Made by a program: the position numbers and the translations under genes. A stretch of 64,000 bases of DNA from contig CAVRJC010000012.1 of the NCBI GenBank assembly GCA_963721435.1, positions 1,426,001 to 1,490,000 on the forward strand, written 5' to 3'. Numbering within the stretch: the stretch's first letter is position 1; each line of letters begins with the position of its first letter. The notes beneath the pieces were generated by a model. The model did no database searches. It saw only the letters and a program-made list of their open reading frames with translations, and was not told the DNA's origin. The DNA is from CAVRJC01 sp963721435. Its GTDB lineage: Bacteria > Actinomycetota > Acidimicrobiia > IMCC26256 > DASPTH01. This document shows positions 18,046 through 26,578 of the stretch, piece after piece.

Positions 18046-18062
18046 GTCCCTTCTCCGGCTCC
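18046..18062 (+). repeat. right attachment-site core (copy of tRNA-Thr 3' end)
   Basis: An exact 17-base copy of 14107-14123. It is not part of a second tRNA: the bases upstream (CTTACGTTGCCGCTG) form no cloverleaf. It marks the distal end of the island. Confidence 0.75.
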
Positions 18063-18316
18063 GACTCGGCGTGTTCCCGTCGGTGGACCTTGGCTGGCAG
18101 CTGTTCGGCTCGAAGGAGGGCGCGGTCGTCGTCGACTATCTCGACGTGCCCGCGATGGGTGCGGCGATCGGCGATCTCATGGCTGACCCCGCACGCCGAC
18201 GTGCGCTCGGGGAGGAAGCGAGGCAATGTGCGCAGGACTTCGACGTGCGCGTCGCGGGCCCTCGGGTCGTCGACCTGATCAAGCAGACCGCCCGGAGTCG
18301 CACGCGCACCACGTGA
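18063..18316 (+). pseudogene. C-terminal remnant of a GT4-type glycosyltransferase
   Basis: About 84 codons open directly from the right attachment repeat and end at TGA 18314. VVDYLDVPAMGAAIGDLMAD and PARRRALGEEARQCAQDFD match the last helix region of retaining glycosyltransferases (usual form: PxDxxALAxAIxxLLADPxxRxxLGxxAR). There is no start codon context and no N-terminal domain, so this is a truncated relic, probably cut when the island or an older element inserted at the tRNA. Confidence 0.6.
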
Positions 18317-18331
18317 CCCCTCACCGCGTCG

Positions 18332-19243
18332 TCAGGGCCGCCGCCAACCCTCGGGCAGGCGCATGGTGCCGGCGGTGGTGGTGACGTACACCTGCCACGC
18401 GTAGTAGCCGTCGTACGCGCGTGGGTCCGCGATCAGCACGTCGGCGTAGTCCTTGATCGCGGCGACGTAGTGGGTGCTCGGGTTGTACGAGTAGAGCGCG
18501 CGGTCGATGTTCGTCGTGCCACCACTCGCCGCGAGATACCGGCCCGCGGCCATGATCGCGTCGTGGTTGTCGTTGATGTTGCCGCCGCTGCCATAAGCGG
18601 CCCACGTGCTCGGTATGAATTGCATCGGGCCCTGCGCGCCGGCGGTGCTGTTGCCGTGGATGCGACCCATCCGGGTCTCGACGAAGTGGATGGCGGCCAG
18701 GTACTGCCACCGGACGCCGAACTGCGCCTCGGCTTCCTTGTAGTACCCGACCAGCACCGCCGGGCTCGGCGGTGTGAGGATGGTCCAGTCGGGTAGTGAT
18801 GCCGGCGGCGCGCCCAGATCGGGGCTCGTCAGCTGCACCGCCGCGTCGTGGTTCGCGGTCACCGCGGCGCGGAGGTCTTCGGGCACGGTCGCGATGATCG
18901 GGTCGAACCAGTCGGCGTGCTGCGACAAGGCGCCGTAGGCGAGCTGTTGCTCCCATCCGAGCGCGAGCCGACGCCCGAGGTCGGTGTCGTCGGTGCGCAG
19001 CGCGCGCTCGACCCGTGTGAGCACCGCGGCGGCGTCGGCGGCCGACTTCGGTGCGGTGAGCTGATCGGGGCTCGTGATGACGAGAGTCGTCGTGGGGGGC
19101 GTCGTGCTGGTTCGCGCAACGGTTGACGGAGTGGTCGAGCTCGGCGAACGCGGGGACGCCGAGTCGGATCCGCCCGAGCACGCGCTCGCACCGATGGCGG
19201 CGGCGAGCGCGACCGCGACGACGCACGCGCGAGACCGGATCAC
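18332..19243 (-). CDS. lipoprotein lytic transglycosylase (SLT domain)
   Basis: A 303-residue protein with an N-terminal signal peptide and lipobox (GASACSGG, Cys about 22), a Ser/Thr/Pro linker, and a helical middle. The C-terminal transglycosylase domain has the catalytic Glu in HFVETRMGRIHG, followed by AQGPMQFIPSTWAAYGSGG and the YNPSTHYVAAIKDYADV helix. It should cleave the MurNAc-GlcNAc bond of peptidoglycan at the outer face of the membrane. GTG 19243 is the start. It is divergent from the gene at 19385. Confidence 0.88.
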   Translation of the reverse strand: MIRSRACVVAVALAAAIGASACSGGSDSASPRSPSSTTPSTVARTSTTPPTTTLVITSPDQLTAPKSAADAAAVLTRVERALRTDDTDLGRRLALGWEQQLAYGALSQHADWFDPIIATVPEDLRAAVTANHDAAVQLTSPDLGAPPASLPDWTILTPPSPAVLVGYYKEAEAQFGVRWQYLAAIHFVETRMGRIHGNSTAGAQGPMQFIPSTWAAYGSGGNINDNHDAIMAAGRYLAASGGTTNIDRALYSYNPSTHYVAAIKDYADVLIADPRAYDGYYAWQVYVTTTAGTMRLPEGWRRP

Positions 19244-19384
19244 CGGGCCAGGTTGCCAGACCGGCAGGATGCCGGATGAGCAGGACCCCGCGGGGTCTAG
19301 TGTCTCGGTCGCTCCCGAGCGCCGACCCGCTCGTTTGAGGCAAACTGCCGCCCGAAACCGTCGTCGAGAAAGCAGGTAGGTCGG

Positions 19385-19810
19385 ATGGATCGTCACGATC
19401 GCATCGAGCAACGTCTGGCCGAGGTCCCGTTGTTCGCCGGGCTGTCGAAGAAGGAGCTCCGCACGATCGCGCACCTCGCCACCTACCTGGAGGAACCGGA
19501 AGGCACGATCCTCACCGCGGAAGGTGAGTCGGGGAACGAGTTCATCATCGTCCTCGGAGGTCAGGTCGAAGTGCAGCAGGGAGGCGAGGTCATCGCGACC
19601 CGCGGTGCCGGCGACTACTTCGGTGAGATCGCCCTGCTCGACCACCGCCCTCGCACCGCCACCATCGTCGCCAAGACCCCGGTCGAGATCGAAGTGATCG
19701 GCCGCCAGGAGTTCACGGGGATGCTCGCCGAGGTCCCGGAGCTCGCGGGCAAGATCATGGCCACGATGGCCCAGCGCCTCGCCGACATGGAAGGCCAGTC
19801 CGCCAACTGA
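19385..19810 (+). CDS. stand-alone cyclic-nucleotide-binding domain protein
   Basis: A 141-residue protein made of a single Crp-type beta-barrel domain and no helix-turn-helix. The phosphate-binding cassette FGEIALLDHRPRTATI (about residues 78-93) has the Glu and Arg that hold the ribose-phosphate, so cAMP or cGMP binding is plausible. It likely works as a regulatory adaptor through protein contacts. AGCAGGTAGG precedes ATG 19385. The next gene is an EAL protein, which suggests a nucleotide-signalling neighbourhood, but they are separated by 121 bases. Confidence 0.85.
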   Translation: MDRHDRIEQRLAEVPLFAGLSKKELRTIAHLATYLEEPEGTILTAEGESGNEFIIVLGGQVEVQQGGEVIATRGAGDYFGEIALLDHRPRTATIVAKTPVEIEVIGRQEFTGMLAEVPELAGKIMATMAQRLADMEGQSAN

Positions 19811-19931
19811 GCCTCGCGAGGCTGTCGGCCCGGGTGCCCGGACCGGTCCGAACGGGCTCGAGCTCCTCAAGCCCGCACCGGAAAATGCCGATCCCGCGTG
19901 ATTCGCCATTGCGTTCGGATCGGAGCGGTCG

Positions 19932-20876
19932 ATGCAATCCGAGATGCCCGTCCCCGAGGTCGCGTTGGCTCGCGGCGTCGAGGGAGGAGAGCTGCAGCTC
20001 GCGTACCAGCCTGTCGTCGACCTCCTCACCGGTGCCGTGACGTGTGTCGAGGCGCTCGTGCGTTGGGACCACCCGACGCGCGGCCTGCTGTGGCCGGGCG
20101 AATTCCTCGATGACGTCGTCGACCCGGACGCGCAACGACGCGTCACCGGATGGGTGCTCAACGAGGCGGCATCTGCCGCGTCGTACTGGCGCCGAGAGTT
20201 TCCCGATCAACCGATCACCGTCGCGGTGAACCTCTCCGCGCACGACCTCGAGTCGGCGAACCTCGCGGCGCACCTCGCGAACGTCCTGCGCGCGCACGAG
20301 CTCGCGCCCGGCGCGCTGGCGCTGGAGATCGGCGAGTCGGTGTTGTACACCGACCTCGAGCGGGCGAAGATCCGGCTCGTGTCGTACCGTGACCTCGGCG
20401 TGCAGGTGTTCGTCGACGACTTCGGCACGGCGTACTCGTCGGTCGTGTCGTCCCTCGAGACCATGCCGGCCGGTGCGGTCTACGTGCTGCCGGAGTCGGT
20501 GGGCGCGATGAAGGGCGAGGCGTCCGACGGCATCCTGATGTCGCTCGCGTCCATCGAGAGCCTGCCCATCGACGTCATCAAGATCGACCGCCGGTTCGTG
20601 CAGCGCTTGTTCGCCGGCGAGCGCGAAGGTGCGCTCGTGGAGTCCGTGATCCGCCTCTCCCACCGGCTTGGCTTCCGCGTGCAGGCCGAAGGCGTCGAGC
20701 ACGAGGCAGAAGCGGCCGGCTTGCGGGCCGTCAACTGCGACCTCGCCCAGGGGTACTACTTCCACCGACCGATGGCGAGTGGCTACATCGACGTGCTCCT
20801 CCGCGAAGCTGCGTCGGCGCACCGCGAATCCCCCATGGGCGAAGCGGTCGCCGCACGCGACGGCGTCACCCAATAG
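19932..20876 (+). CDS. EAL-domain c-di-GMP phosphodiesterase with an insertion in loop 6
   Basis: A 314-residue protein that is almost entirely one EAL domain. The catalytic set is present: EAL (Glu40), VNLSA (Asn100), Glu135 in EIGES, VDDFG (Asp162-Asp163), Lys217 in VIKID, AEGVE, and the QGY motif. Between DDFGTAYSS and KID there are 55 residues instead of about 21. The extra segment SSLETMPAGAVYVLPESV resembles the normal ASIESLPIDVIKIDRRFV that follows it, as if this element had been duplicated. Loop 6 controls dimerisation and catalysis in EAL enzymes, so activity may be altered. No GGDEF, PAS or membrane segment is present. Confidence 0.9.
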   Translation: MQSEMPVPEVALARGVEGGELQLAYQPVVDLLTGAVTCVEALVRWDHPTRGLLWPGEFLDDVVDPDAQRRVTGWVLNEAASAASYWRREFPDQPITVAVNLSAHDLESANLAAHLANVLRAHELAPGALALEIGESVLYTDLERAKIRLVSYRDLGVQVFVDDFGTAYSSVVSSLETMPAGAVYVLPESVGAMKGEASDGILMSLASIESLPIDVIKIDRRFVQRLFAGEREGALVESVIRLSHRLGFRVQAEGVEHEAEAAGLRAVNCDLAQGYYFHRPMASGYIDVLLREAASAHRESPMGEAVAARDGVTQ

Positions 20877-20884
20877 CTGACGCC

Positions 20885-20908
20885 GACCCCACGACATACC
20901 CTGGGGTC
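20885..20908 (+). promoter_or_regulatory. probable leaderless promoter of the ECF sigma gene, with inverted repeat around the -10
   Basis: TACCCT (20897-20902) is a TANNNT -10 eight bases before ATG 20911, a spacing that would place transcription at or near the start codon. GACCCC (20885-20890) and GGGGTC (20903-20908) form a perfect 6-bp inverted repeat that encloses the -10 and could be an operator. I do not see the GGGAAT/GTT pair expected of a SigR-type autoregulated promoter. Confidence 0.4.
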
Positions 20909-20910
20909 AT

Positions 20911-21516
20911 ATGGCCGACCAGGCGGAGTTCGCCGAGCTCGCGATGCCCTTCATGTCAGCGCTGTACTCCGCCGCGCTGCGCATGACGCGCAATCCGTCG
21001 GACGCCGAAGACCTCGTGCAGGAGACCTACCTCCGCGCGTACCGCGGCTTCGGCGGCTTCAAGGACGGCACCAACCTCAAGGCGTGGCTCTACAAGATCC
21101 TCACCAACACGTTCATCAACTCGTACCGCGCCAAGAAGCGGCGGCCCGAGCAGGTCGACCTCGACGACACCGAAGACTTCTTCCTCTTCCGCCGACTCGG
21201 CGGCCTGGAGGCCGCGGCCGCGAACCGCACGCCGGAGTCCGAGGTGCTCGACAGCATCCCGGACGCAGTGGTGAAGGAAGCGCTGGAAGCGCTCCCGGAG
21301 CAGTTCCGGATGGCCGTGCTGCTTGCCGACGTCGAGGGCTTCTCCTACAAGGAGATCGCCGACATCATGGACGTTCCCATCGGAACCGTCATGAGCCGGC
21401 TCCATCGCGGAAGAAAGCAGCTCCAACAGCGGTTGTGGGAGTTCGGCCAAGAACGCGGACTGGTCCCGCATGATCCGGTACCTGCACCCGAAACCGCTGG
21501 ACACGCGGGGGGATAG
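20911..21516 (+). CDS. sigH: ECF sigma factor, SigR/SigH type
   Basis: A 201-residue ECF sigma factor. Region 2 contains SALYSAALRMTRNPSDAEDLVQ and DLVQETYLRAYRGF, and region 4 contains the helix-turn-helix SYKEIADIMDVPIGTVMSRL. The family answers thiol-oxidative stress and is held by a zinc anti-sigma factor, which is encoded 8 bases downstream here. Members of this group transcribe thioredoxin and mycothiol genes. A Pro/Gly-rich tail follows region 4. Confidence 0.92.
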   Translation: MADQAEFAELAMPFMSALYSAALRMTRNPSDAEDLVQETYLRAYRGFGGFKDGTNLKAWLYKILTNTFINSYRAKKRRPEQVDLDDTEDFFLFRRLGGLEAAAANRTPESEVLDSIPDAVVKEALEALPEQFRMAVLLADVEGFSYKEIADIMDVPIGTVMSRLHRGRKQLQQRLWEFGQERGLVPHDPVPAPETAGHAGG

Positions 21517-21523
21517 AGCGAGG

Positions 21524-21769
21524 ATGGACTGCGACAAGGCGAGCTACCGGGTCTACAGGTATCTCGACGGCGAACTGACCGTCTGGCGCCGTTGGACGAT
21601 TCGGCGTCACCTCGACAAGTGCCCACCGTGCGCGCAGGGCTTCGACTTCGAGATCGAGTTGCGCCAGGTCGTTTCCGCGAAGTGTCGTGACGAAGTCCCG
21701 CCGGACCTCCGCCGGCGCATCGCCGAGGCGCTGCGTGAAGTCCCTCCGACGACCGGCTCGCCCGAGTAG
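21524..21769 (+). CDS. rsrA: zinc-binding anti-sigma factor, RsrA type
   Basis: An 81-residue ZAS-family protein. His29-x3-Cys33-x2-Cys36 (RRHLDKCPPC) is the zinc motif, and Cys3 at the N-terminus and Cys54 match further redox cysteines of RsrA. Oxidation forms a disulphide, ejects zinc and frees the sigma factor. I chose ATG 21524 over an upstream in-frame start because it puts Cys3 in the family position and lies 8 bases after the sigma stop. Confidence 0.9.
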   Translation: MDCDKASYRVYRYLDGELTVWRRWTIRRHLDKCPPCAQGFDFEIELRQVVSAKCRDEVPPDLRRRIAEALREVPPTTGSPE

Positions 21770-21857
21770 ACGCCCCGCCTCGACGGCCCGAGTGGTCACC
21801 TGGCCCGTGTCTCCGCTCTACGATGCACGCCACTGAAGGCTGCAGGAGGAGCGGAGC

Positions 21858-22016
21858 GTGATCGCCAACCAGGTGCTCGCCACTGACCAGTTCAAGTGGT
21901 TCTACTGGGCGGGCTTCCTGTTCGCGGCCGGGTTCGTCCTCCTGATGCTGGCCCTCGTGATCGGCTACTACGTGCGCGTCCTCCGCCCGAAGTGGCGCGG
22001 TCGAGAAGTCAAGTGA
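21858..22016 (+). CDS. small single-span membrane protein
   Basis: A 52-residue protein not assigned to a family. AGGAGG at 21844-21849 lies 8 bases before GTG 21858. Residues 16-38 are a hydrophobic helix (FYWAGFLFAAGFVLLMLALV), followed by a basic tail (RVLRPKWRGREVK). The good ribosome-binding site, the membrane-protein composition and the gap it fills between two genes support it as real. Function unknown. Confidence 0.65.
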   Translation: MIANQVLATDQFKWFYWAGFLFAAGFVLLMLALVIGYYVRVLRPKWRGREVK

Positions 22017-22034
22017 ACGCGTAGCGAGGGACCC

Positions 22035-23103
22035 TTGGAGACCGCGACTTCGTTCGACCCGATCGACTGGCAGCTCGCCGAGCGGGTCGCGCGGCGGATG
22101 GCGGGTCGCGAGCATCTCGCCGAGTCATACCTCGCGGAATCGTTGCGTGACGACTTCGATGTCATCACCGCCGAGGCGGAAGAGCTCGTCGCCGAGAGCA
22201 CCGGCCTGCGGGCTCCCGGCGCCGCGCGACGCGATCGTCGTCGATCGGGGCGATTGGGTGTCGGCGAACGTCACCTCGATGCAGCGCATGCTCGCGCCGC
22301 TCACCGCTCGCATCGGCGCCCGCATGGCCGCGAGCCCGATCGCCCCGATCGGCCGCACCGTCGCCGGAACCGAGACCGGTGTGCTGCTCGGCTATCTCGC
22401 GCAGCGTGTGCTCGGCCAGTACGACCTCCTGGTGCCCGACGACGACACGTCCGCCGGCGATGCCGTCTACTACGTCGGCGGCAACGTGCTCGGGCTCGAG
22501 AAGCGTTTCGCGTTCCGGCCGCGCGACTTCCGCCTGTGGATCGCGATCCACGAGGTCACGCACCGCGCCCAGTTCACCGCAGTCCCGTGGATGAAGCCGT
22601 ACTACCTGTCGCTCGTCGACTCCGCGCTCACTTCCGTCGACCCTGATCCGAAGCGGATCGTGCAGGCGCTCGCGCGCGCCGCCGACGAGATCCGCAGTGG
22701 CCGCAACCCGCTCGACGACGGCGGCATCGTCGGCCTCATCGCGAGTGACGAGCAGCGGGGCGCCCTGGCACGCGTGCAGTCGTTGATGTCGTTGCTCGAG
22801 GGTCACGGCAACAGCGTGATGAACAAGCTCGGGAGGGAGCACGTCGCGGGGCAGGCGCGCATGGCGCGTGTCCTCCAGGCGCGCCGGCAGAGCGCCGGCT
22901 TCACCGCCTTCGTGCACAAGTTCGTCGGGCTCGAGTCGAAGATGCGGCAATACGAAGTGGGGGAGGCGTTCATCGCCGTGGTCGAGCGCGAAGCCGGCCC
23001 GCACGCGATCGACGCGGCGTGGCGGGGCCCGGAGTGGCTCCCCACCCTCGACGAGCTCCGTACCCCGCGGGAGTGGCTCCAGCGCGTCGACGCGGCTGCG
23101 TAG
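22035..23103 (+). CDS. DUF2342/zincin-like, F420-associated metalloprotein (one frame break near 22210)
   Basis: About 355 residues. IHEVTHRAQF carries the HExxH zinc motif typical of the zincin_2/DUF2342 family, whose members are annotated as coenzyme-F420-biosynthesis-associated hydrolases; the reaction is not known. The N-terminus (from TTG 22035) and the rest are in different frames. Removing one G from the run at 22206-22209 joins CTG CGG CTC CCG in frame and restores LPAPRDAIVVDRGDWV. Its place before tilS and hpt is the same as in mycobacteria. Confidence 0.85.
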
Positions 23104-23117
23104 GCCTCCGCGCCAGA

Positions 23118-24027
23118 ATGGCTGCGGATCTCCTCGCCGAGCTCCTCGAGCGGGCGGACTTCTCGGGGTTGACCGCGCCGGTGGTCGTCGGCTGTTCCGG
23201 AGGCGCCGACTCGCTCGTGCTGCTCGCGCTTGCGGCGGCGGCGGGGCTGTGCCCCATCGCGGTTCACGTCGATCACGGGTTGCGCACCGACAGCGCGGCC
23301 GACGCCGATGCAGTGCGTGACGCGGCCGGACGCGTGGGTGCCTCGTGGCGCACGATCCCGGTGACGATCGAACCCGGCGCCAACCTCGAGGCGCGGGCCC
23401 GCGACATGCGCTACGCCGCACTCGACGCCGCACGCGTCGACGCCGGGGCCGAGTGGGTGCTCGTGGCGCACACCGCCGACGATCAGGCCGAGACGGTGCT
23501 GCTCAACGTGCTTCGGGGCGCGGCGGCCGCGGGCATGGCCGGGATGGCGGCGCGGCGCGGGCACATCGCACGGCCACTCCTCGGGCTGCGGCGGGCGGAG
23601 ACGCGCGCGCTGTGTGACCAGCTGGGCCTCGTGGTCGTCGACGACCCCATGAACGACGATGTCGCGTTCACGCGCGTGGCGCTCCGCCGCCAGGTGCTGC
23701 CGTTGCTCGAGTCGATCGCCGACCGCGACCTCGTCCCGGTGCTCGCGCGCCAGGCCGAAGTGCTGCGCGCCGAGTCCGACTACCTCGACAACCTCGCGCA
23801 CGCGGCCTGGCCGGGTGACAGCGAGCCGTCAGCTTCGGCCCTCGCCGCGCTCCATCCCGGTGCTCGCGCGGCGCGCGGTCAGGGTCTGGCTCGGCGTGCC
23901 TCCGCCGTCGCACGCGGAGGTCGCGCGCGTGTTGCAGGTCGCGCGCGGCGAACGCCGTGGCGCGCAGCTCACCGGCGGCCGCGGGATCCGTCGGTCGGCT
24001 GGCAAGCTGTTCCTCGAACGCGAGTAG
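23118..24027 (+). CDS. tilS: tRNA(Ile)-lysidine synthase (one frame break near 23857)
   Basis: An ATP-dependent enzyme that turns C34 of tRNA-Ile(CAU) into lysidine. The PP-loop CSGGADSLVLL is at residues 24-34; HVDHGLRTDS and HTADDQAETVLLN are conserved. At CATCCCGGTG (23853-23862) the frame shifts; dropping one C restores HPVLARRAVRVWLG and the normal C-terminus ending GKLFLERE at 24027. Without the correction the frame reads on into hpt and produces a false TilS-Hpt fusion. Confidence 0.92.
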
Positions 24028-24038
24028 CGTCAAAACCC

Positions 24039-24578
24039 GTGAGGTCGGACGAGGTGGGGCGCATTGTCGTCGCCGAGGATGCGCTGCGCGCGCGTGTCGC
24101 CGAGCTGGGCCGTGAGATCACCGCCGACTACGCCGGTCGGCCACCGTTGCTCGTCGGCGTGCTCAAGGGCGCGTTCGTGTTCATGAGCGACCTGTCGCGC
24201 GCGATCGACCTGCCGGTGGAGTTCGACTTCATGGCCGTGTCGTCGTACGGCTCGGCGACGCGGTCGAGCGGCGTCGTGCGCATCATGAAGGACCTCGACC
24301 TGGATCTCACCGGTCGCGACGTCCTCATCGTCGAAGACATCGTCGACTCCGGGCTCACGCTTGCGTACCTCCGCAAGAATCTCGCGGCACGCGGTCCCGC
24401 GTCGATGGAGATCTGCGCGCTGCTCGTCAAGGAAGGCCTCCAGCGGGTCGAGCTCGATCTGCGCTACGTGGGCTTCCGGATACCGCCGGACTTCGTCATC
24501 GGGTACGGCCTCGACGTCGCGGAGCGGTACCGCAACCTGCCGTTCATCGCCGAGTACTCGGGAAGCCTCCCGGCCTGA
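24039..24578 (+). CDS. hpt: hypoxanthine phosphoribosyltransferase
   Basis: A 179-residue purine salvage enzyme joining PRPP to hypoxanthine or guanine. LLVGVLKGAFVFMSDL holds the cis-peptide loop, VLIVEDIVDSGLTL is the PRPP-binding motif, and DFVIGYGLDVAERYRNLP is the C-terminal base-binding region. GTG 24039 begins 11 bases after the true tilS stop. The tilS-hpt-ftsH order is widely conserved. Confidence 0.95.
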   Translation: MRSDEVGRIVVAEDALRARVAELGREITADYAGRPPLLVGVLKGAFVFMSDLSRAIDLPVEFDFMAVSSYGSATRSSGVVRIMKDLDLDLTGRDVLIVEDIVDSGLTLAYLRKNLAARGPASMEICALLVKEGLQRVELDLRYVGFRIPPDFVIGYGLDVAERYRNLPFIAEYSGSLPA

Positions 24579-24643
24579 CGCCTCCGGAGGCCGATGGGGT
24601 CAGCGGGTAGCCTCGCAGGCCACTTCTCGTTCCCGGAGTTGCC

Positions 24644-26578
24644 GTGACCAAGCTGCGCCGCAGCGTCGTGATCGCCGTCGTCGCGGCGGCGGTCGTTGGC
24701 TTCCTCGCCTATCGCGTCATCGCGAGCGGGAGCGGCCCTGAAGCGCTCTCGCTCGGCGGCTACCTGCGCCGGCTCGACGCGGGCAAGGTCGCGACGGCGA
24801 CCATCCACGACAAAGACCATGACATCACCGGTGAGCTCACGAACGGCACCGACTACACGGTCAGCTACCCCGCGAGCTATTCGAAGACGATCACCCAGGA
24901 CGTTGTCGACGCCGGCGTGGGTGAGGTCAAGACCGACCACCAGTCGGAGAGCCCGTGGATGAGCTTGCTGTTCAGCCTGCTCCCGTTCGCGCTGCTCGCG
25001 CTCATCCTGCTGTGGGTGCTCGGCCAGGTGCAGGGCGGCGGGAGCCGCGTGATGGGCTTCGGCAAGTCACGCGCCAAGGTCGTCAGCAAGGACCAGCCGA
25101 AGGTCACGTTCGCCGATGTCGCGGGGCTCGACGAAGCGGTCGAGGAGCTCGAGGAGATCAAGGACTTCCTCGCCGCGCCCGCGAAGTTCCAGAAGATGGG
25201 GGCCAGGATCCCGAAGGGGGTGCTCCTGTTCGGGCCTCCGGGCACCGGCAAGACGCTCCTGGCCAAGGCGGTGGCCGGTGAAGCCGGCGTGCCGTTCTTC
25301 TCGATCAGCGGCTCCGACTTCGTCGAGATGTTCGTCGGCGTCGGTGCGTCGCGCGTGCGGGATCTCTTCGAGCAGGCGAAGGCGGCCGCGCCGTCGATCG
25401 TGTTCGTCGACGAGATCGACGCGGTCGGCCGTCATCGCGGCGCCGGTGTCGGTGGGGGCCACGACGAGCGCGAGCAGACGCTCAACCAGCTGCTCGTCGA
25501 GATGGACGGCTTCGACCAGAAGCAGGGTGTGATCCTGCTCGCGAGCACGAACCGCCCCGACATCCTCGATCCCGCGCTGCTGCGCCCCGGTCGCTTCGAC
25601 CGCCAGATCGTCGTCGACCGCCCGGATCTCGAGGGGCGCAAGGCGATCCTCGCGGTGCACGCGCGCGAGAAGCCGCTCGCACCGGGTGTCGACCTCGACG
25701 TCATCGCGCGCCGCACGCCCGGGTTCACCGGCGCCGACCTCGCGAACCTCATGAACGAGGCCGCGCTGCTGTCGGCGCGCCACGACCTCCCGCTGATCGG
25801 GCTGCCGCAGCTCGAAGAGGCGATCGACCGCGTCATGGCGGGCCCGGAGCGCCGGAGCCGCCTGATCTCCGACCGCGAGAAGCGCGTGATCGCCTTCCAC
25901 GAGGGTGGCCACGCGCTGGTGGCGCACGCGCTGCCCAACACCGATCCCGTGCACAAGATCTCGATCATCCCGAGAGGGCGCGCCCTCGGCTACACGCTGA
26001 CGCTCCCCACCGAGGACAAGTTCCTGGTGACGCGCAGTGAGCTGTCGGACGAGCTCGCGATGCTGCTCGGTGGTCGCACCGCGGAAGAGCTGATCTTCGC
26101 CGAGCCCACCACCGGGGCCCAGAACGACATCGACCGCGCCACCACGATCGCGCGGCAGATGGTCACCGAGTTCGGGATGAGCGACGCGCTGGGGCCGATG
26201 CGCTTCGGTCACCCCCAGGGCGAGGTGTTCCTCGGCCGCGACTTCACGTCGACACCCGACTACTCCGAGCAGGTGGCTGCGAGCATCGACGCCGAGGTGC
26301 GCGCGCTCATCGACTCCGCGCACGCGGTCGCGCTCGACGTGCTCACGCAGAACCGTGAGGTGCTCGATCGTCTCGCGTCGGAGCTCATCGAGCACGAGAC
26401 GCTCGAGACCGAACGGGTGCAGGCCATCTTCAGCGACGTGGCGATGTGGGACGGCGAGCCGGCGGGTCGACCCGCGGGTGCGCAACGGCGTCCTGACGGT
26501 GCACCGCTCGCACCCGCGCGCACCAGCGCCGCTGCGGCGAGCCCGGCAGACCAGTCCCACAGGGGAGGATCGACGTGA
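24644..26578 (+). CDS. ftsH: ATP-dependent zinc metalloprotease FtsH
   Basis: A 644-residue membrane AAA+ protease. Two N-terminal helices (residues 8-25 and 105-127) flank the periplasmic domain. The AAA module has GPPGTGKT, IVFVDEIDA and the SRH segment NRPDILDPALLRPGRFD. The protease domain has the zinc motif HEGGH. It degrades membrane and short-lived cytosolic proteins. GTG 24644 is the start. Its stop overlaps folE by four bases (GTGA). Confidence 0.97.
   Translation: MTKLRRSVVIAVVAAAVVGFLAYRVIASGSGPEALSLGGYLRRLDAGKVATATIHDKDHDITGELTNGTDYTVSYPASYSKTITQDVVDAGVGEVKTDHQSESPWMSLLFSLLPFALLALILLWVLGQVQGGGSRVMGFGKSRAKVVSKDQPKVTFADVAGLDEAVEELEEIKDFLAAPAKFQKMGARIPKGVLLFGPPGTGKTLLAKAVAGEAGVPFFSISGSDFVEMFVGVGASRVRDLFEQAKAAAPSIVFVDEIDAVGRHRGAGVGGGHDEREQTLNQLLVEMDGFDQKQGVILLASTNRPDILDPALLRPGRFDRQIVVDRPDLEGRKAILAVHAREKPLAPGVDLDVIARRTPGFTGADLANLMNEAALLSARHDLPLIGLPQLEEAIDRVMAGPERRSRLISDREKRVIAFHEGGHALVAHALPNTDPVHKISIIPRGRALGYTLTLPTEDKFLVTRSELSDELAMLLGGRTAEELIFAEPTTGAQNDIDRATTIARQMVTEFGMSDALGPMRFGHPQGEVFLGRDFTSTPDYSEQVAASIDAEVRALIDSAHAVALDVLTQNREVLDRLASELIEHETLETERVQAIFSDVAMWDGEPAGRPAGAQRRPDGAPLAPARTSAAAASPADQSHRGGST

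Larger units (their letters stand above)
14107..18062. mobile_element. small genomic island at tRNA-Thr(CGT), flanked by 17-bp direct repeats
   Basis: The last 17 bases of the tRNA before its terminal A (14107-14123) recur exactly at 18046-18062. This is the arrangement left by tyrosine-integrase insertion into a tRNA 3' end: intact tRNA on one side, short copy on the other. The 3.9 kb between them hold two minus-strand genes (an acyltransferase and a beta-CASP-LOG fusion) and a 473-base spacer. There is no integrase inside, so it is either a decayed element or one moved in trans. The conserved core resumes after the right repeat only at about 18.33 kb. Confidence 0.72.

Noticed and set aside
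15551..18316. 921-codon open frame on the plus strand
   Set aside because: Most of it is antisense to the beta-CASP-LOG gene, whose motifs are clear; only its last 84 codons (glycosyltransferase tail) look coding.
23019..24578. Apparent TilS-Hpt fusion
   Set aside because: One extra C in tilS removes its stop; the true TilS C-terminus is in the neighbouring frame and Hpt has its own start.
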